From DASSKF01 sp035690725 (GTDB lineage Bacteria; Actinomycetota; Actinomycetes; Actinomycetales; Dermatophilaceae): 37,340 nucleotides of DNA. The notes under the pieces are model-generated. The model saw only the letters and a list, made by a program, of their open reading frames with translations, had not been told where the DNA came from and made no database searches. The stretch lies in contig DASSKF010000002.1 in the NCBI GenBank assembly GCA_035690725.1, forward strand, positions 1 to 37,340, read 5' to 3'. Of this stretch, positions 1-9,040 are shown in pieces. A program made the translations under genes and the position numbers. Position 1 is the stretch's first letter. Each line of letters starts with the position of its first letter.

Positions 1-1
1 T

Positions 2-2188
2 GCCGAGGTCCTGGCCAACGTGGCGCTGCGGGAGGGGCCGGACGCCGACATCGGCCAGGTCGTCATGGACGAGTTCCACTTCTACGCCGAGCCGGACCGC
101 GGGTGGGCCTGGCAGGTGCCGCTGCTCGAGCTGCCGAAGGCCCAGTTCCTGCTGATGTCGGCCACCCTCGGCGACGTCACCCGCTTCCAGCGCGACCTGG
201 CGCTGCGCACCGGGCGGGAGACCGCGGTGGTCAGCTCGGCCGAGCGGCCGGTGCCGCTGTCCTTCTCCTACGCCCTCACGCCGCTGCACGAGACGCTCGA
301 GGAGCTGCTGACCACCCACCAGGCGCCCGTCTACGTCGTCCACTTCACCCAGGCGGCGGCCCTCGAGCGGGCGCAGGCGCTGATGAGCATCAACGTGTGT
401 ACCCGGGAGGAGAAGGACCGGATCGCCGAGCTGGTCGGCGGCTTCCGGTTCTCTGCCGGCTTCGGCAGGACGCTGTCGCGCCTGGTGCGCCACGGGATCG
501 GGGTGCACCACGCCGGGATGCTGCCGAAGTACCGCCGGCTCGTCGAGACCCTTGCCCAGGCGGGGCTGCTCAAGGTCATCTGCGGCACGGACACGCTCGG
601 CGTCGGCATCAACGTGCCGATCCGCACGGTGGTGTTCACCGGGCTGACGAAGTTCGACGGGAGCCGGCAGCGGGTGCTCAAGGCGCGCGAGCTCCACCAG
701 ATCGCGGGTCGTGCCGGCCGCGCCGGGTACGACACGTCCGGCTACGTCGTCGTGCAGGCCCCGGACCACGTGATCGAGAACGAGCGGGCGCTGGCCAAGG
801 CCGGGGACGACCCGAGGAAGCGGCGCAAGGTCCAGCGCAAGAAGCCGCCCGAGGGCACGGTCAGCTGGAGCGAGAAGACGTTCGAGCGGCTCGTGGCGGC
901 CGAGCCGGAGCCGCTGGTGTCCCGGATGCGGGTGTCCCACTCGATGCTGCTCAACGTCATCGCCCGGCCCGGCGACCCGTTCGAGGCGATGCGCAGGCTG
1001 CTGCGCGACAACCACGAGGAGCCGCGGAACCAGGCCCGGTTGGTGCGGCGGGCGATCGCGATCTACCGGGCGCTGCTGGCCGCAGGAGTGGTCCGCCGGC
1101 TGGACGAGCCCGACGAGCACGGCCGCACCGTCGCTCTCACGGTGGACCTGCAGCCGAACTTCGCACTCAACCAACCGCTCTCACCGTTCGCGCTCGCAGC
1201 GTTCGAGCTGCTGGATCCGGAGGCTCCGGCATACCACCTCGACGTGGTCTCGGTGCTCGAGGCGACCCTGGACGACCCACGGCAGGTGCTCCGGGCACAG
1301 GAGCACAAGGCGCGTGGTGAGGCGGTCGCCGCGATGAAGGCCGAGGGCATCGAGTACGACGAGCGGATGGAGCTGCTGGAGGAGGTCAGCTGGTCCAAGC
1401 CGCTGGAGGAGCTGCTGACGGCGGCGCTGGAGATGTACCGGCAGAGCCACCCCTGGGTCGCCGACACGGCGCTGTCGCCGAAGTCGGTGGTGCGAGACAT
1501 GTCCGAGCGGGCGATGACGTTCGGGGAGTTCGTCCGGTTCTACGGGCTGGCGCGCTCCGAGGGCCTGGTGCTGCGCTACCTGACCGACGCCTACCGGGCG
1601 CTGCGGCAGACGGTGCCGGGGTCGGTGCGCACCGAGGAGCTCACCGACCTCATCGAGTGGCTCGGCGAGCTGGTCCGCCAGACCGACTCCAGCCTGCTCG
1701 ACGAGTGGGAGCAGCTCACCGATCCCGAGGCGGTCGGGCGCATCCTCGAGGGGGAGGACGCCGCCGCCCCGGAGGTGAAGCCGATCACCGGCAACGAGCG
1801 GGCCTTCCGCGTCCTGGTGCGCAACGCGATGTTCCGCCGCGTCGAGCTCGCAGCCCTCGACAGGCCGGACGAGCTCGGGGACCTGGAGGCGCAGGCGGCG
1901 GCGCTCACCGACCCGCCGCGCGACGTGGTCATGGACGCCGACGCGTGGGACGAGGCGCTCGCGGCCTACTACGACGAGCACGACGACATCGGCACCGGCC
2001 CGGACGCCCGCGGGCCCGCGCTGCTGCAGGTCCGCAGCGCCGGCCGCACCTGGCACGTGTGGCAGGTGGTCGACGACCCCGAGGGCGACCACGACTGGGC
2101 GATCACCGCGGAGGTCGACCTCGACGCCTCCGACGAGGTGGGCGAGGCGGCCCTGACGGTGACCGGCTTCGCCCGCCTCGACGCCTGA
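2..2188 (+). CDS. DEAD/DEAH-box RNA helicase with DUF3516-like C-terminus (5' end outside window)
   Basis: This is a superfamily 2 ATP-dependent helicase, probably acting on RNA, cut off by the window edge. The frame is open from base 2, and the first visible GTG (base 20) lies inside the domain, so the true start and Walker A motif are upstream. In the visible 728 residues I see motif II DEFH (about residues 23-26), motif III (MSATLGD) and motif VI (HQIAGRAGRAG, about residues 230-240). The long alpha-helical C-terminal half, about residues 290-728, matches the actinobacterial DUF3516 helicase type as I remember it. A 76-bp repeat follows 21 bp after the stop, before treY. The helicase assignment is firm from motifs; the RNA substrate is inferred. 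Confidence 0.9.
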   Translation, partial: AEVLANVALREGPDADIGQVVMDEFHFYAEPDRGWAWQVPLLELPKAQFLLMSATLGDVTRFQRDLALRTGRETAVVSSAERPVPLSFSYALTPLHETLEELLTTHQAPVYVVHFTQAAALERAQALMSINVCTREEKDRIAELVGGFRFSAGFGRTLSRLVRHGIGVHHAGMLPKYRRLVETLAQAGLLKVICGTDTLGVGINVPIRTVVFTGLTKFDGSRQRVLKARELHQIAGRAGRAGYDTSGYVVVQAPDHVIENERALAKAGDDPRKRRKVQRKKPPEGTVSWSEKTFERLVAAEPEPLVSRMRVSHSMLLNVIARPGDPFEAMRRLLRDNHEEPRNQARLVRRAIAIYRALLAAGVVRRLDEPDEHGRTVALTVDLQPNFALNQPLSPFALAAFELLDPEAPAYHLDVVSVLEATLDDPRQVLRAQEHKARGEAVAAMKAEGIEYDERMELLEEVSWSKPLEELLTAALEMYRQSHPWVADTALSPKSVVRDMSERAMTFGEFVRFYGLARSEGLVLRYLTDAYRALRQTVPGSVRTEELTDLIEWLGELVRQTDSSLLDEWEQLTDPEAVGRILEGEDAAAPEVKPITGNERAFRVLVRNAMFRRVELAALDRPDELGDLEAQAAALTDPPRDVVMDADAWDEALAAYYDEHDDIGTGPDARGPALLQVRSAGRTWHVWQVVDDPEGDHDWAITAEVDLDASDEVGEAALTVTGFARLDA

Positions 2189-2209
2189 CCCGCGCCCCGC
2201 TGCCGCGGG

Positions 2210-2285
2210 ATCTGCTCGTCTCGAGCCGCATTGCGCGCCCCAGACCGCCTCGAGTGCGCCAGAATGCGGCCCCAAGCGAGCACAC
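2210..2285 (+). repeat. 76-bp palindromic 3'-end element, copy 1
   Basis: One of four equally long elements in the window. It starts 21 bp after the helicase stop. The arms TGCTCG and CGAGCA close the outside. Inside, GCCGCATT (left) pairs perfectly with AATGCGGC (right). The inner stem differs in sequence from the other copies but still pairs. Its right end touches the -10 hexamer of the treY promoter (2286-2291). Confidence 0.75.
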
Positions 2286-2291
2286 TAGCCT
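2286..2291 (+). promoter_or_regulatory. Probable -10 hexamer (TAGCCT) of treYZ
   Basis: TAGCCT fits the actinobacterial TANNNT -10 pattern. A start site about 7 nt downstream would leave a leader of roughly 20 nt carrying the purine-rich ribosome site GAGGGGA (2308-2314) before the treY ATG at 2319. No convincing -35 is seen because the upstream DNA is the 76-bp repeat. Confidence 0.5.
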
Positions 2292-2318
2292 TGGCCGAGC
2301 ACACGACGAGGGGACCGG

Positions 2319-4772
2319 ATGACGAGCGCCACCGCCGCCGAGACGAGCGCCCGTGGGGCACGCCCTGCGGTGACCGGGACCTACCGGCTCCAGCTGCACG
2401 CGGGGTTCGGTTTCGCCGACGCGGCCGAGCAGGTGCCCTACCTGACCCGGCTCGGCGTCTCCCACCTCTACCTGTCCCCGATCCTGGCGGCCGTGCCCGG
2501 CTCGATGCACGGGTATGACGTCCTCGACCACACCCGGGTGTCTCCCGAGCTCGGCGGGGAGACCGGGTTCCGGTCCCTGGTCGCCACCGCTCGCGAGCAC
2601 GGGCTGGGCGTCGTGGTCGACGTGGTCCCCAACCACATGGCCTTCGTCGCGCCCGAGTGGACCAACGAGCCGCTGTGGCAGGTCCTGCGCGAGGGACGCG
2701 ACGCCGAGACCGCGGACTGGTTCGACATCGACTGGGAGGACGGCGAGGGCCGGCTCGGCCTGCCGCTGCTCGGGGAGCCGCTCGAGGCCACCCTCGACTC
2801 CGGGGAGCTCCGGGTCGACCGGCTGGAGGAGGGGCCGCACGCCGGCGAGTGGGTGGTCCGCTACCACGACCACGCCTTCCCGCTCGCCGCCGGGACCTGG
2901 GACGAGGTGGCCGACCCGCCCCGGCTCGAGCGGCAGGACCTCGCCGCGCTCCTGGATCGCCAGCACTACCGGCTGGCCGGTTGGCGTGAGGCGGAGGAGG
3001 CCCTCGGGTACCGGCGCTTCTTCGAGGTCGACCAGCTCATCGGGGTCCGCGTCGAGCTGCCACACGTCTTCGAGGCGACGCACCGCCTGCTCGTCGACCT
3101 GCACCACGAGGGCCTGGTCGACGCCTTCCGGATCGACCACCCCGACGGCCTCGCCGACCCCCGGGGCTACCTCGAGCGGCTGCGGGACGCGCTCCGCCCC
3201 GGGACGCCCATCTGGGTGGAGAAGATCCTCGAGGGCGACGAGCCGTTGCCGGACGACTGGCCTGTCGCCGGCACCACCGGCTACGACGCGCTGCGCGCGG
3301 TCCAGGGCGCGCTGGTCGACCCGGCGAACAGCGACGTCGTGAGCCAGGCCTGGGTGGCGGCCGGCGGGGACCCCTCGCTGTCCCGTGTCGTGGAGGCCTC
3401 CAAGCGGCTCGTCACCGACGAGCTGCTGCGGCCGGAGGTGGCACGCCTGCACCGATCCGCCGGCACCTGCCTCCCGGACGCGGAGCCCGTCCGGCTCCGG
3501 GACGCGATCACCGAGCTGCTGGTCGGCTTCCAGGTCTACCGGGCCTATGTCCGCCCCGGGGAGCTGCCCAGCCCGCTGGCCCTGAGCCACCTCGACGACG
3601 CAGTGGGCCGGGCGCGCGAGGCGCGGCCCGACCTCGCTCCCGAGCTCGGCTCGCTCGCCGTGCTCGCCGCCCGGCCGGACCCGGCGAACGGTGCCGCCGC
3701 GGACTTCGCCGTGCGCCTGCAGCAGACCTGCGGACCGGTGATGGCCAAGGGGATCGAGGACACGGCATTCTACCGCTGGCACCGGCAGGTCGCCCGCAAC
3801 GAGGTGGGCGGCGACCCCGGCCGCAGCGCCGAGTTCTGCATCGGGGACCTGTACGGGTGGGCCGGTCGCCAGCACGAGCGCTGGCCGCTCGGCCTGACCG
3901 CCCTGTCGACCCACGACACGAAGCGGTCCGAGGACGTCCGGGCGCGCATCTTCGCGGTCGCGGGAGACCGCTCCGCCTGGGAGCGCTGCTCTGCCGCTGC
4001 CGCGGCAGCCGCCGAGGACGCGAACGTGGACGCCGAGACGGCCCACCTGGTCTGGCAGACCCTCGTGGGCACCGGCTTCATCGAGGAGCAGCGGGTGCAC
4101 GACTACCTGCTCAAGGCGCTGCGGGAGGGCAAGCAGCGCACCGCCTGGGTCGACGGCGACCCCGCCTACGAGCAACGGGTGCTCGACCTCGCGTCCACTT
4201 GGCTGCGGGGCGGACCGGTTCACGACGCGGTGCAGGCGGCGGTCGACAGCAGCGGAGCGGCGATCCGGGCGGTCACCCTGGCGGCCAAGCTGCTGCAGCT
4301 CACCCTCCCCGGCGTGCCGGACGTCTACCAGGGTTGCGAGCTCGTCGACCTCTCCGTCGTCGACCCGGACAACCGGCGTCCCGTCGACTACGTGGACCGG
4401 TCGCAGCGGCTGTCCCGGCTCGACGGCGGCGGCGCACCCGCCGACCTCGCCGACGAGAAGCTGGCCGTCACCGCGCACGCCCTGCGGGTGCGTCGCGAGC
4501 GGCCGCAGTCCTTCGGTGACGGCGCGGCCTTCACGCCACTGGTGCCCGGGCGGGGAGCGGGACTCGCGCACCTGCGCGGGGACGACGTCGCCTGCGTCGT
4601 GACCCGGCTTCCGCACGCCCTGCGCCGGGAGGGCGGCTGGGGCGACGCGGTCCTGCCGTTGCCCGAGGGGGAATGGGTCGACCGGGTGGGCGGTCGGCAG
4701 CACCGGGGAGGGGCGCTCCGGTGGGCGGACCTCCTGGCGGACGGTCCGGTCGCGCTGTTGGTCCGCGGGTAG
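2319..4772 (+). CDS. treY: Malto-oligosyltrehalose synthase TreY
   Basis: Converts the reducing-end alpha-1,4 linkage of maltooligosaccharides or glycogen chains to an alpha,alpha-1,1 linkage, the first committed step of the TreY/TreZ trehalose route in the cytoplasm. The 817-residue length is usual for the family. GH13 motifs are in order: VVDVVPNHM (region I), DAFRIDHPDG with the nucleophile Asp near residue 273, WVEKILEGDE with the acid Glu near 301, and STHDTKRSED with Asp near 533. The ATG is preceded by GAGGGGA at 2308-2314. treZ follows 65 bp downstream on the same strand, so the two are likely co-transcribed. The debranching enzyme TreX, often encoded beside them, is not in the window. 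Confidence 0.96.
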   Translation: MTSATAAETSARGARPAVTGTYRLQLHAGFGFADAAEQVPYLTRLGVSHLYLSPILAAVPGSMHGYDVLDHTRVSPELGGETGFRSLVATAREHGLGVVVDVVPNHMAFVAPEWTNEPLWQVLREGRDAETADWFDIDWEDGEGRLGLPLLGEPLEATLDSGELRVDRLEEGPHAGEWVVRYHDHAFPLAAGTWDEVADPPRLERQDLAALLDRQHYRLAGWREAEEALGYRRFFEVDQLIGVRVELPHVFEATHRLLVDLHHEGLVDAFRIDHPDGLADPRGYLERLRDALRPGTPIWVEKILEGDEPLPDDWPVAGTTGYDALRAVQGALVDPANSDVVSQAWVAAGGDPSLSRVVEASKRLVTDELLRPEVARLHRSAGTCLPDAEPVRLRDAITELLVGFQVYRAYVRPGELPSPLALSHLDDAVGRAREARPDLAPELGSLAVLAARPDPANGAAADFAVRLQQTCGPVMAKGIEDTAFYRWHRQVARNEVGGDPGRSAEFCIGDLYGWAGRQHERWPLGLTALSTHDTKRSEDVRARIFAVAGDRSAWERCSAAAAAAAEDANVDAETAHLVWQTLVGTGFIEEQRVHDYLLKALREGKQRTAWVDGDPAYEQRVLDLASTWLRGGPVHDAVQAAVDSSGAAIRAVTLAAKLLQLTLPGVPDVYQGCELVDLSVVDPDNRRPVDYVDRSQRLSRLDGGGAPADLADEKLAVTAHALRVRRERPQSFGDGAAFTPLVPGRGAGLAHLRGDDVACVVTRLPHALRREGGWGDAVLPLPEGEWVDRVGGRQHRGGALRWADLLADGPVALLVRG

Positions 4773-4837
4773 CAGGCTGCGTCCTCGGGGGCGACGGAGC
4801 ACGACGAGGGGAGCAGGACGAGGAAGGAGCGACGCAG

Positions 4838-6619
4838 ATGGCGGCACCGGCGGTCTGGGCACCGAAGGCGCAGGATCGGGTGGACCTCGTGGTCGGGGAG
4901 GAGCGTATCCCGATGGCGAGGGGCGAGCGCGGCTGGTGGAGCGCACCGCAGCCCCTCCGCGGCGGCACCGACTACGCCTTCAGCCTGGACGGCGGCGCGA
5001 GCCGGCCCGATCCCCGCGCTCGCCGGATGCGCCACGGGGTGCACGGACCGTCGACCTGGTTCGACCCCGCGGACCTGGCCTGGGACGACGACCACTGGGA
5101 CGGAACCGATCTCGAGCGTGGCGTCGTCTACGAGCTCCACGTGGGCACGTTCACCGAGCAGGGGACCCTGGACAGCGCGGTCGAGCGCCTGGACCACCTC
5201 GTCCGGCTCGGGGTGACGATGGTGGAGCTGATGCCCCTGGCCGCCTTCCCGGGGCAGCACGGGTGGGGCTACGACGGTGTCGACCTGTATGCCGTGCACG
5301 AGCCCTACGGCGGCCCGGAGGCTCTCCACCGCTTCGTCCAGGCGTGCCACTGGCGCGGGCTCGGGGTGTGCCTTGACGTCGTGTACAACCATCTGGGGCC
5401 GAGTGGCAACTACCTCGCTGAGTTCGGTCCGTACTTCACCGACGCCTACGCCACCCCCTGGGGCGACGCGGTCAACCTGGACGGACCGGGCAGCGACGAG
5501 GTCCGGGCCTTCTTCATCGACAACGCGGTTCAGTGGCTGCGCGACTTCCACGTCGACGCGCTACGGCTCGACGCGGTGCACGCGCTGCACGACGACGACC
5601 GGGCCATGTCCTTCCTCGAGGAGCTGTCGGGCACGGTGGACGGACTCGCCGAGGACCTCGGGCGGCCGCTGTGGCTCATCGCCGAGTCGGACCGGAACGA
5701 CCCCCGCACGGTGCTGCCGCGCACCCGGGTGGGTTCCCTCGGGGGTGGCTCGGGCATCGACGCCCAGTGGGCGGACGACGTCCACCACGCCCTCCACGTG
5801 GTGATGACCGGCGAGTCGCACGGCTACTACGCGGATTTCGCGGACCCGACGGCACTGGCGAAGGTGCTCACCACCCCCTTCTTCCACGACGGGACCTGGT
5901 CCAGCTTCCGCGGCCGGACGCACGGGCAGCCCGTGGACCGCGAGCGACAGCCCGGGTGGCGCTTCGTCGCGTCGCTGCAGACCCACGACCAGGTCGGCAA
6001 CCGCGCGTCCGGGGATCGGCTGTCCCAGCTCGTCGACGCCGGCACGCTCGCCTGTGGTGCCGCGCTGCTGCTGACGAGTCCCTACACCCCGATGCTGTTC
6101 ATGGGGGAGGAGTGGGGCGCCGGCACGCCGTGGCAGTTCTTCACCGACCACGAGGAACCGGAGCTGGTGGAGGCGATCCGGCAGGGGCGGCGGGCCGAGT
6201 TCGCCTCGCACGGCTGGGAGGCCGAGGTGCCCGACCCGCAGTCCCCGGCCACCGTCGCCGCGTCGACGCTGGACTGGAACGAGCTTGCCGAGGACGCGCA
6301 CGTCCGGTTGCTGCGGTGGTATGCCGGGCTGCTCGCCGCCCGACGAGCACGACCGGACCTGCGCGACCCGCACCTGGACCAGGTCGTCGTCCACCACGAC
6401 CACGACGCCCGGACGGTGGTCGTCGAGCGCGGGCGACACCGGGTGCTGGTCAACCTCGGCGACGAGGAGCGCGCCGTCGACGCCCACCTCCCGGCGACCG
6501 ACCGGTCCACGGTGGCCGTCGTGCTCGCGTGGGTGGGGGCGACGGTGGTCGGCGACGACGGGGTCGTGGCCCTGCCGGCCCGCTCGGCGTGCGTCCTCGG
6601 CCCTCGTGCGGCAGGGTGA
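4838..6619 (+). CDS. treZ: Malto-oligosyltrehalose trehalohydrolase TreZ
   Basis: Releases trehalose from the maltooligosyltrehalose made by TreY. I chose the ATG at 4838 because AGGAAGGAG lies at 4821-4829; an upstream in-frame extension to 4673 would overlap treY and lacks family character. The protein is 593 residues. It has an N-terminal beta domain and GH13 catalytic motifs LDVVYNHLGP, DALRLDAVHAL (nucleophile Asp near 245), LIAESDRND (acid Glu near 283) and SLQTHDQVGNR (Asp near 384). Their positions agree with characterised archaeal and Arthrobacter TreZ. The stop overlaps a possible GTG of the next small gene, so translation may be coupled. Confidence 0.96.
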   Translation: MAAPAVWAPKAQDRVDLVVGEERIPMARGERGWWSAPQPLRGGTDYAFSLDGGASRPDPRARRMRHGVHGPSTWFDPADLAWDDDHWDGTDLERGVVYELHVGTFTEQGTLDSAVERLDHLVRLGVTMVELMPLAAFPGQHGWGYDGVDLYAVHEPYGGPEALHRFVQACHWRGLGVCLDVVYNHLGPSGNYLAEFGPYFTDAYATPWGDAVNLDGPGSDEVRAFFIDNAVQWLRDFHVDALRLDAVHALHDDDRAMSFLEELSGTVDGLAEDLGRPLWLIAESDRNDPRTVLPRTRVGSLGGGSGIDAQWADDVHHALHVVMTGESHGYYADFADPTALAKVLTTPFFHDGTWSSFRGRTHGQPVDRERQPGWRFVASLQTHDQVGNRASGDRLSQLVDAGTLACGAALLLTSPYTPMLFMGEEWGAGTPWQFFTDHEEPELVEAIRQGRRAEFASHGWEAEVPDPQSPATVAASTLDWNELAEDAHVRLLRWYAGLLAARRARPDLRDPHLDQVVVHHDHDARTVVVERGRHRVLVNLGDEERAVDAHLPATDRSTVAVVLAWVGATVVGDDGVVALPARSACVLGPRAAG

Positions 6620-6624
6620 GCGGC

Positions 6625-6867
6625 ATGTGGAAGTGCCGCCTGCTCGGGCACGAGGTCCGGTTCGGGGCGGAGGGCCCCACCATGTCGTGGGCCTGCGAAC
6701 GGTGCGGCGGGCAGTCGGGTTCGAAGACCTACGGGTCCGCCGCCGAGGCGCAGAAGTTCGCGGCGGCCTTCGACCACCGGGACAGCGACGACATCGGGCA
6801 GCGAGCCCCATTCCTCGGCATGTTCCCGCTGCGGCTGTGGCGGCTCTTCCGCAAGCCGAAGCGGTGA
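6625..6867 (+). CDS. Small zinc-ribbon-like protein (resembles DUF1660)
   Basis: An 80-residue protein beginning MWKCRLLGHEV, with WACERCGG near residue 25. The single Cys in KCRLLGH and the CxxC could form a small zinc ribbon. It ends in a basic, aromatic tail (LRLWRLFRKPKR). This layout resembles the DUF1660 family, originally named from phage proteins, which also has short free-standing actinobacterial members. I chose ATG 6625; GTG 6616 is an alternative that would overlap the treZ stop by 4 nt. It sits directly behind treZ with uniform base composition, so I see no sign of a prophage. Function unknown. Confidence 0.7.
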   Translation: MWKCRLLGHEVRFGAEGPTMSWACERCGGQSGSKTYGSAAEAQKFAAAFDHRDSDDIGQRAPFLGMFPLRLWRLFRKPKR

Positions 6868-6907
6868 CCGGCGAGTAACTCCCGGAGAGTCGGGTACGAC
6901 GCAGGAT

Positions 6908-6932
6908 GCGGCGTGTCCGGGCGACACACCGC
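6908..6932 (+). terminator. Hairpin after the treYZ operon
   Basis: GCGGCGTGTC pairs with GACACACCGC (one mismatch) around a 5-nt loop. It lies about 40 bp after the stop of the zinc-ribbon gene. There is no clean T tract, as is common for actinobacterial terminators. The next bases include CTTTGCTCGG, a short match to the interior of the 76-bp repeats that may be chance. Confidence 0.45.
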
Positions 6933-6982
6933 GGCTTTGCTCGGGAAGCGAACGACTGCCCGATGTCCGGAGGTGGCTGCGG

Positions 6983-8959
6983 ATGAGCGTGCAGACCGGC
7001 ACGATCACGACACAAGTACCGTCACGGCTCGACCGTCTGCCGTGGTCGAGGTTCCACTGGCGCGTGGTGATCGGCCTCGGCAGCGTCTGGATCCTGGACG
7101 GCCTCGAGGTCACGATGGTGGGCAACGTCGCTGCCCGCCTGACCGAGAACGGCAGCGGGATCGAGATCTCGGCGTCGCAGATCGGGACGGCCGCCGCCAT
7201 CTACATCGTGGGCGCCTGCGTCGGCGCCCTCTTCTTCGGCCAGCTCACCGACCGCTTCGGCCGAAAGAAGCTCTTCCTGCTGACCCTGACCATCTACATC
7301 CTCGCCACGGTGGCCACCGCCTTCGCCTTCGCGCCCTGGTACTTCTACCTGATGCGGTTCCTCACCGGGTCCGGCATCGGTGGGGAGTACGCCGCGATCA
7401 ACTCGGCGATCGACGAGCTGATTCCGGCCCGCGTGCGTGGCCGGGTCGACCTGACGATCAACGGCTCCTACTGGGCCGGGTCCGCGATCGGCGCTGCGGT
7501 GGCGCTCCTGCTGCTGAACCCGGCCATCCTGCCGAAGGACCTGGGCTGGCGCGTCGCGTTCGCCCTCGGTGCCGTGATCGGGCTGCTGGTCCTGCTCGTC
7601 CGGCGGCACGTGCCGGAGAGCCCGCGCTGGCTGTTCATCCACGGTCGGGAGGACGAGGCCGAGCAGATCGTCGGTGACATCGAACGAGATGTCGAGGAGG
7701 ACACGGGGGAGGACCTGCCCGAGCCGGAGGACAGCCTGACCGTCCGGCAGCGCGAGACGATCCCGTTCACCGAGATCGCCAAGGTCGCCTTCAAGCTCTA
7801 CCCGAAACGGGCCATCCTGGGCCTGGCGCTGTTCATCGGCCAGGCGTTCATCTACAACGGGGTGACGTTCGACCTGGGCACCCTGCTGAGCACGGCCTAC
7901 GGGATCTCCTCGAGCACCATCCCGATCTTCTTCATCCTGTTCGCGGTCGGGAACCTGCTCGGGCCGCTGCTGCTCGGACGGCTCTTCGACACCGTCGGCC
8001 GCAAGCCGATGATCTCCGGCACCTACATCGGCTCCGCGGTCATCGCCGTGGTGCTCGCCGGTGTCATGGTCTGGGACGTGGGCGGTGTCTGGACGTTCCA
8101 GGGCATCCTGATGCTCACCTTCTTCCTCGCCTCGGCCGGCGCCAGCGCCGCCTACCTCACCGTGAGCGAGATCTTCCCGATGGAGACCCGTGCGCTGGCG
8201 ATCGCGTTCTTCTACGCGATCGGCACCGCGGTCGGCGGTATCAGCGGTCCCCTGCTGTTCGGCCGGTTCATCGAATCCGGCCGCGAGGAACTGATCGCCG
8301 TCGCCTTCCTCATCGGCGCCGCCGTCATGACCCTCGGCGGCGTCGTCGAGATCTTCTTCGGCGTGAAGGCCGAGCGGGCCAAGCTGGAGGACCTGGCCAT
8401 GCCGCTCACGGCCGAGGAGGCCGACGAGCAGCAGGAGACCGGACAGGCTGCGGGCCAGCAGGCCGAGGCCGGCGACGAGGACACCGGCGAGACCGCCGGG
8501 GGCGAGCGCGAGGAGACGGACGAGGAGCGGGCTCGTCGTGAGCGCGACGAACGGATCGCGGCACGCCAGGAGCGGCAGCAGCGCGAGAGCACCACGGGCG
8601 CTGCCCGCTACCGCCCCGGCCCCGCGCCCGGCCGCATGGCCGCGCCGCGGATGTCCGTGGCGGACACGACCGAGCCCCCCTCGGCGCTGGACAACGAGAT
8701 CGAGCAGATCTCCCGAGCCCTGGGCGATCGCGGCCCCCTCACCGACGACGGGCTCTCCCGCGTCGTGGGTGCCCGCTACTGGGGGCCGGGTCGGTTCCGC
8801 CGGGCGTTGCGCGAGGCGGTCGCCGAGGGCCGTGCGGTGCAGTTGTCCCGCGGCCGGTTCGGCCCGCCCGAGCGGGACGAGACCGCAGGCAACGGCAACG
8901 ACACCGGCGGTGCCGGCGGTGACGGCGGCGGCAAGCCGCTGAACGACCCGCCCGGCTGA
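6983..8959 (+). CDS. MFS transporter with long charged C-terminal extension
   Basis: A 658-residue inner-membrane transporter of the major facilitator superfamily (sugar/metabolite porter type). Twelve hydrophobic segments fill about residues 25-455. The family loop motif FGQLTDRFGRKK appears after TM2 and is echoed in the second half as LGRLFDTVGRKP; PESPRWL follows TM6. The substrate cannot be named. A Glu/Gln/Arg-rich, probably coiled or disordered, linker follows (about 463-565). Then comes a compact segment (about 569-630) with a winged-helix-like pattern: IEQISRALGDRG, LSRVVGARYWGPGRFRRAL, then GRAVQLSRGRFG. A Gly/Asn tail ends the protein. Typical relatives stop near residue 460. The ATG is preceded by GGAGGTGG. 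Confidence 0.88.
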   Translation: MSVQTGTITTQVPSRLDRLPWSRFHWRVVIGLGSVWILDGLEVTMVGNVAARLTENGSGIEISASQIGTAAAIYIVGACVGALFFGQLTDRFGRKKLFLLTLTIYILATVATAFAFAPWYFYLMRFLTGSGIGGEYAAINSAIDELIPARVRGRVDLTINGSYWAGSAIGAAVALLLLNPAILPKDLGWRVAFALGAVIGLLVLLVRRHVPESPRWLFIHGREDEAEQIVGDIERDVEEDTGEDLPEPEDSLTVRQRETIPFTEIAKVAFKLYPKRAILGLALFIGQAFIYNGVTFDLGTLLSTAYGISSSTIPIFFILFAVGNLLGPLLLGRLFDTVGRKPMISGTYIGSAVIAVVLAGVMVWDVGGVWTFQGILMLTFFLASAGASAAYLTVSEIFPMETRALAIAFFYAIGTAVGGISGPLLFGRFIESGREELIAVAFLIGAAVMTLGGVVEIFFGVKAERAKLEDLAMPLTAEEADEQQETGQAAGQQAEAGDEDTGETAGGEREETDEERARRERDERIAARQERQQRESTTGAARYRPGPAPGRMAAPRMSVADTTEPPSALDNEIEQISRALGDRGPLTDDGLSRVVGARYWGPGRFRRALREAVAEGRAVQLSRGRFGPPERDETAGNGNDTGGAGGDGGGKPLNDPPG

Positions 8960-8980
8960 CGGGCGCCGTGACGCGGTCAA

Positions 8981-9010
8981 GGCCGGCCGTGCGCGGCAGC
9001 GCGGTCGGCC
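8981..9010 (+). terminator. Hairpin after the MFS gene
   Basis: GGCCGGCCG on the left pairs with CGGTCGGCC on the right, with one mismatch, and the flanking GCGC segments extend the stem. It starts 21 bp after the MFS stop and ends about 30 bp before the next start. No T tract follows. Confidence 0.4.
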
Positions 9011-9040
9011 GCCGGGTCCGGTACGTGGGACGATCGGCCC

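Noticed and set aside
6625..6867. Prophage remnant suggested by the DUF1660-like family name
   Set aside because: No other phage genes, integrase, attachment site or change in base composition nearby; the gene is tightly joined to treZ.
6935..6950. Fifth copy of the 76-bp element suggested by CTTTGCTCGG
   Set aside because: Only about ten bases match, no paired arms TGCTCG/CGAGCA at the right spacing are present; likely chance.
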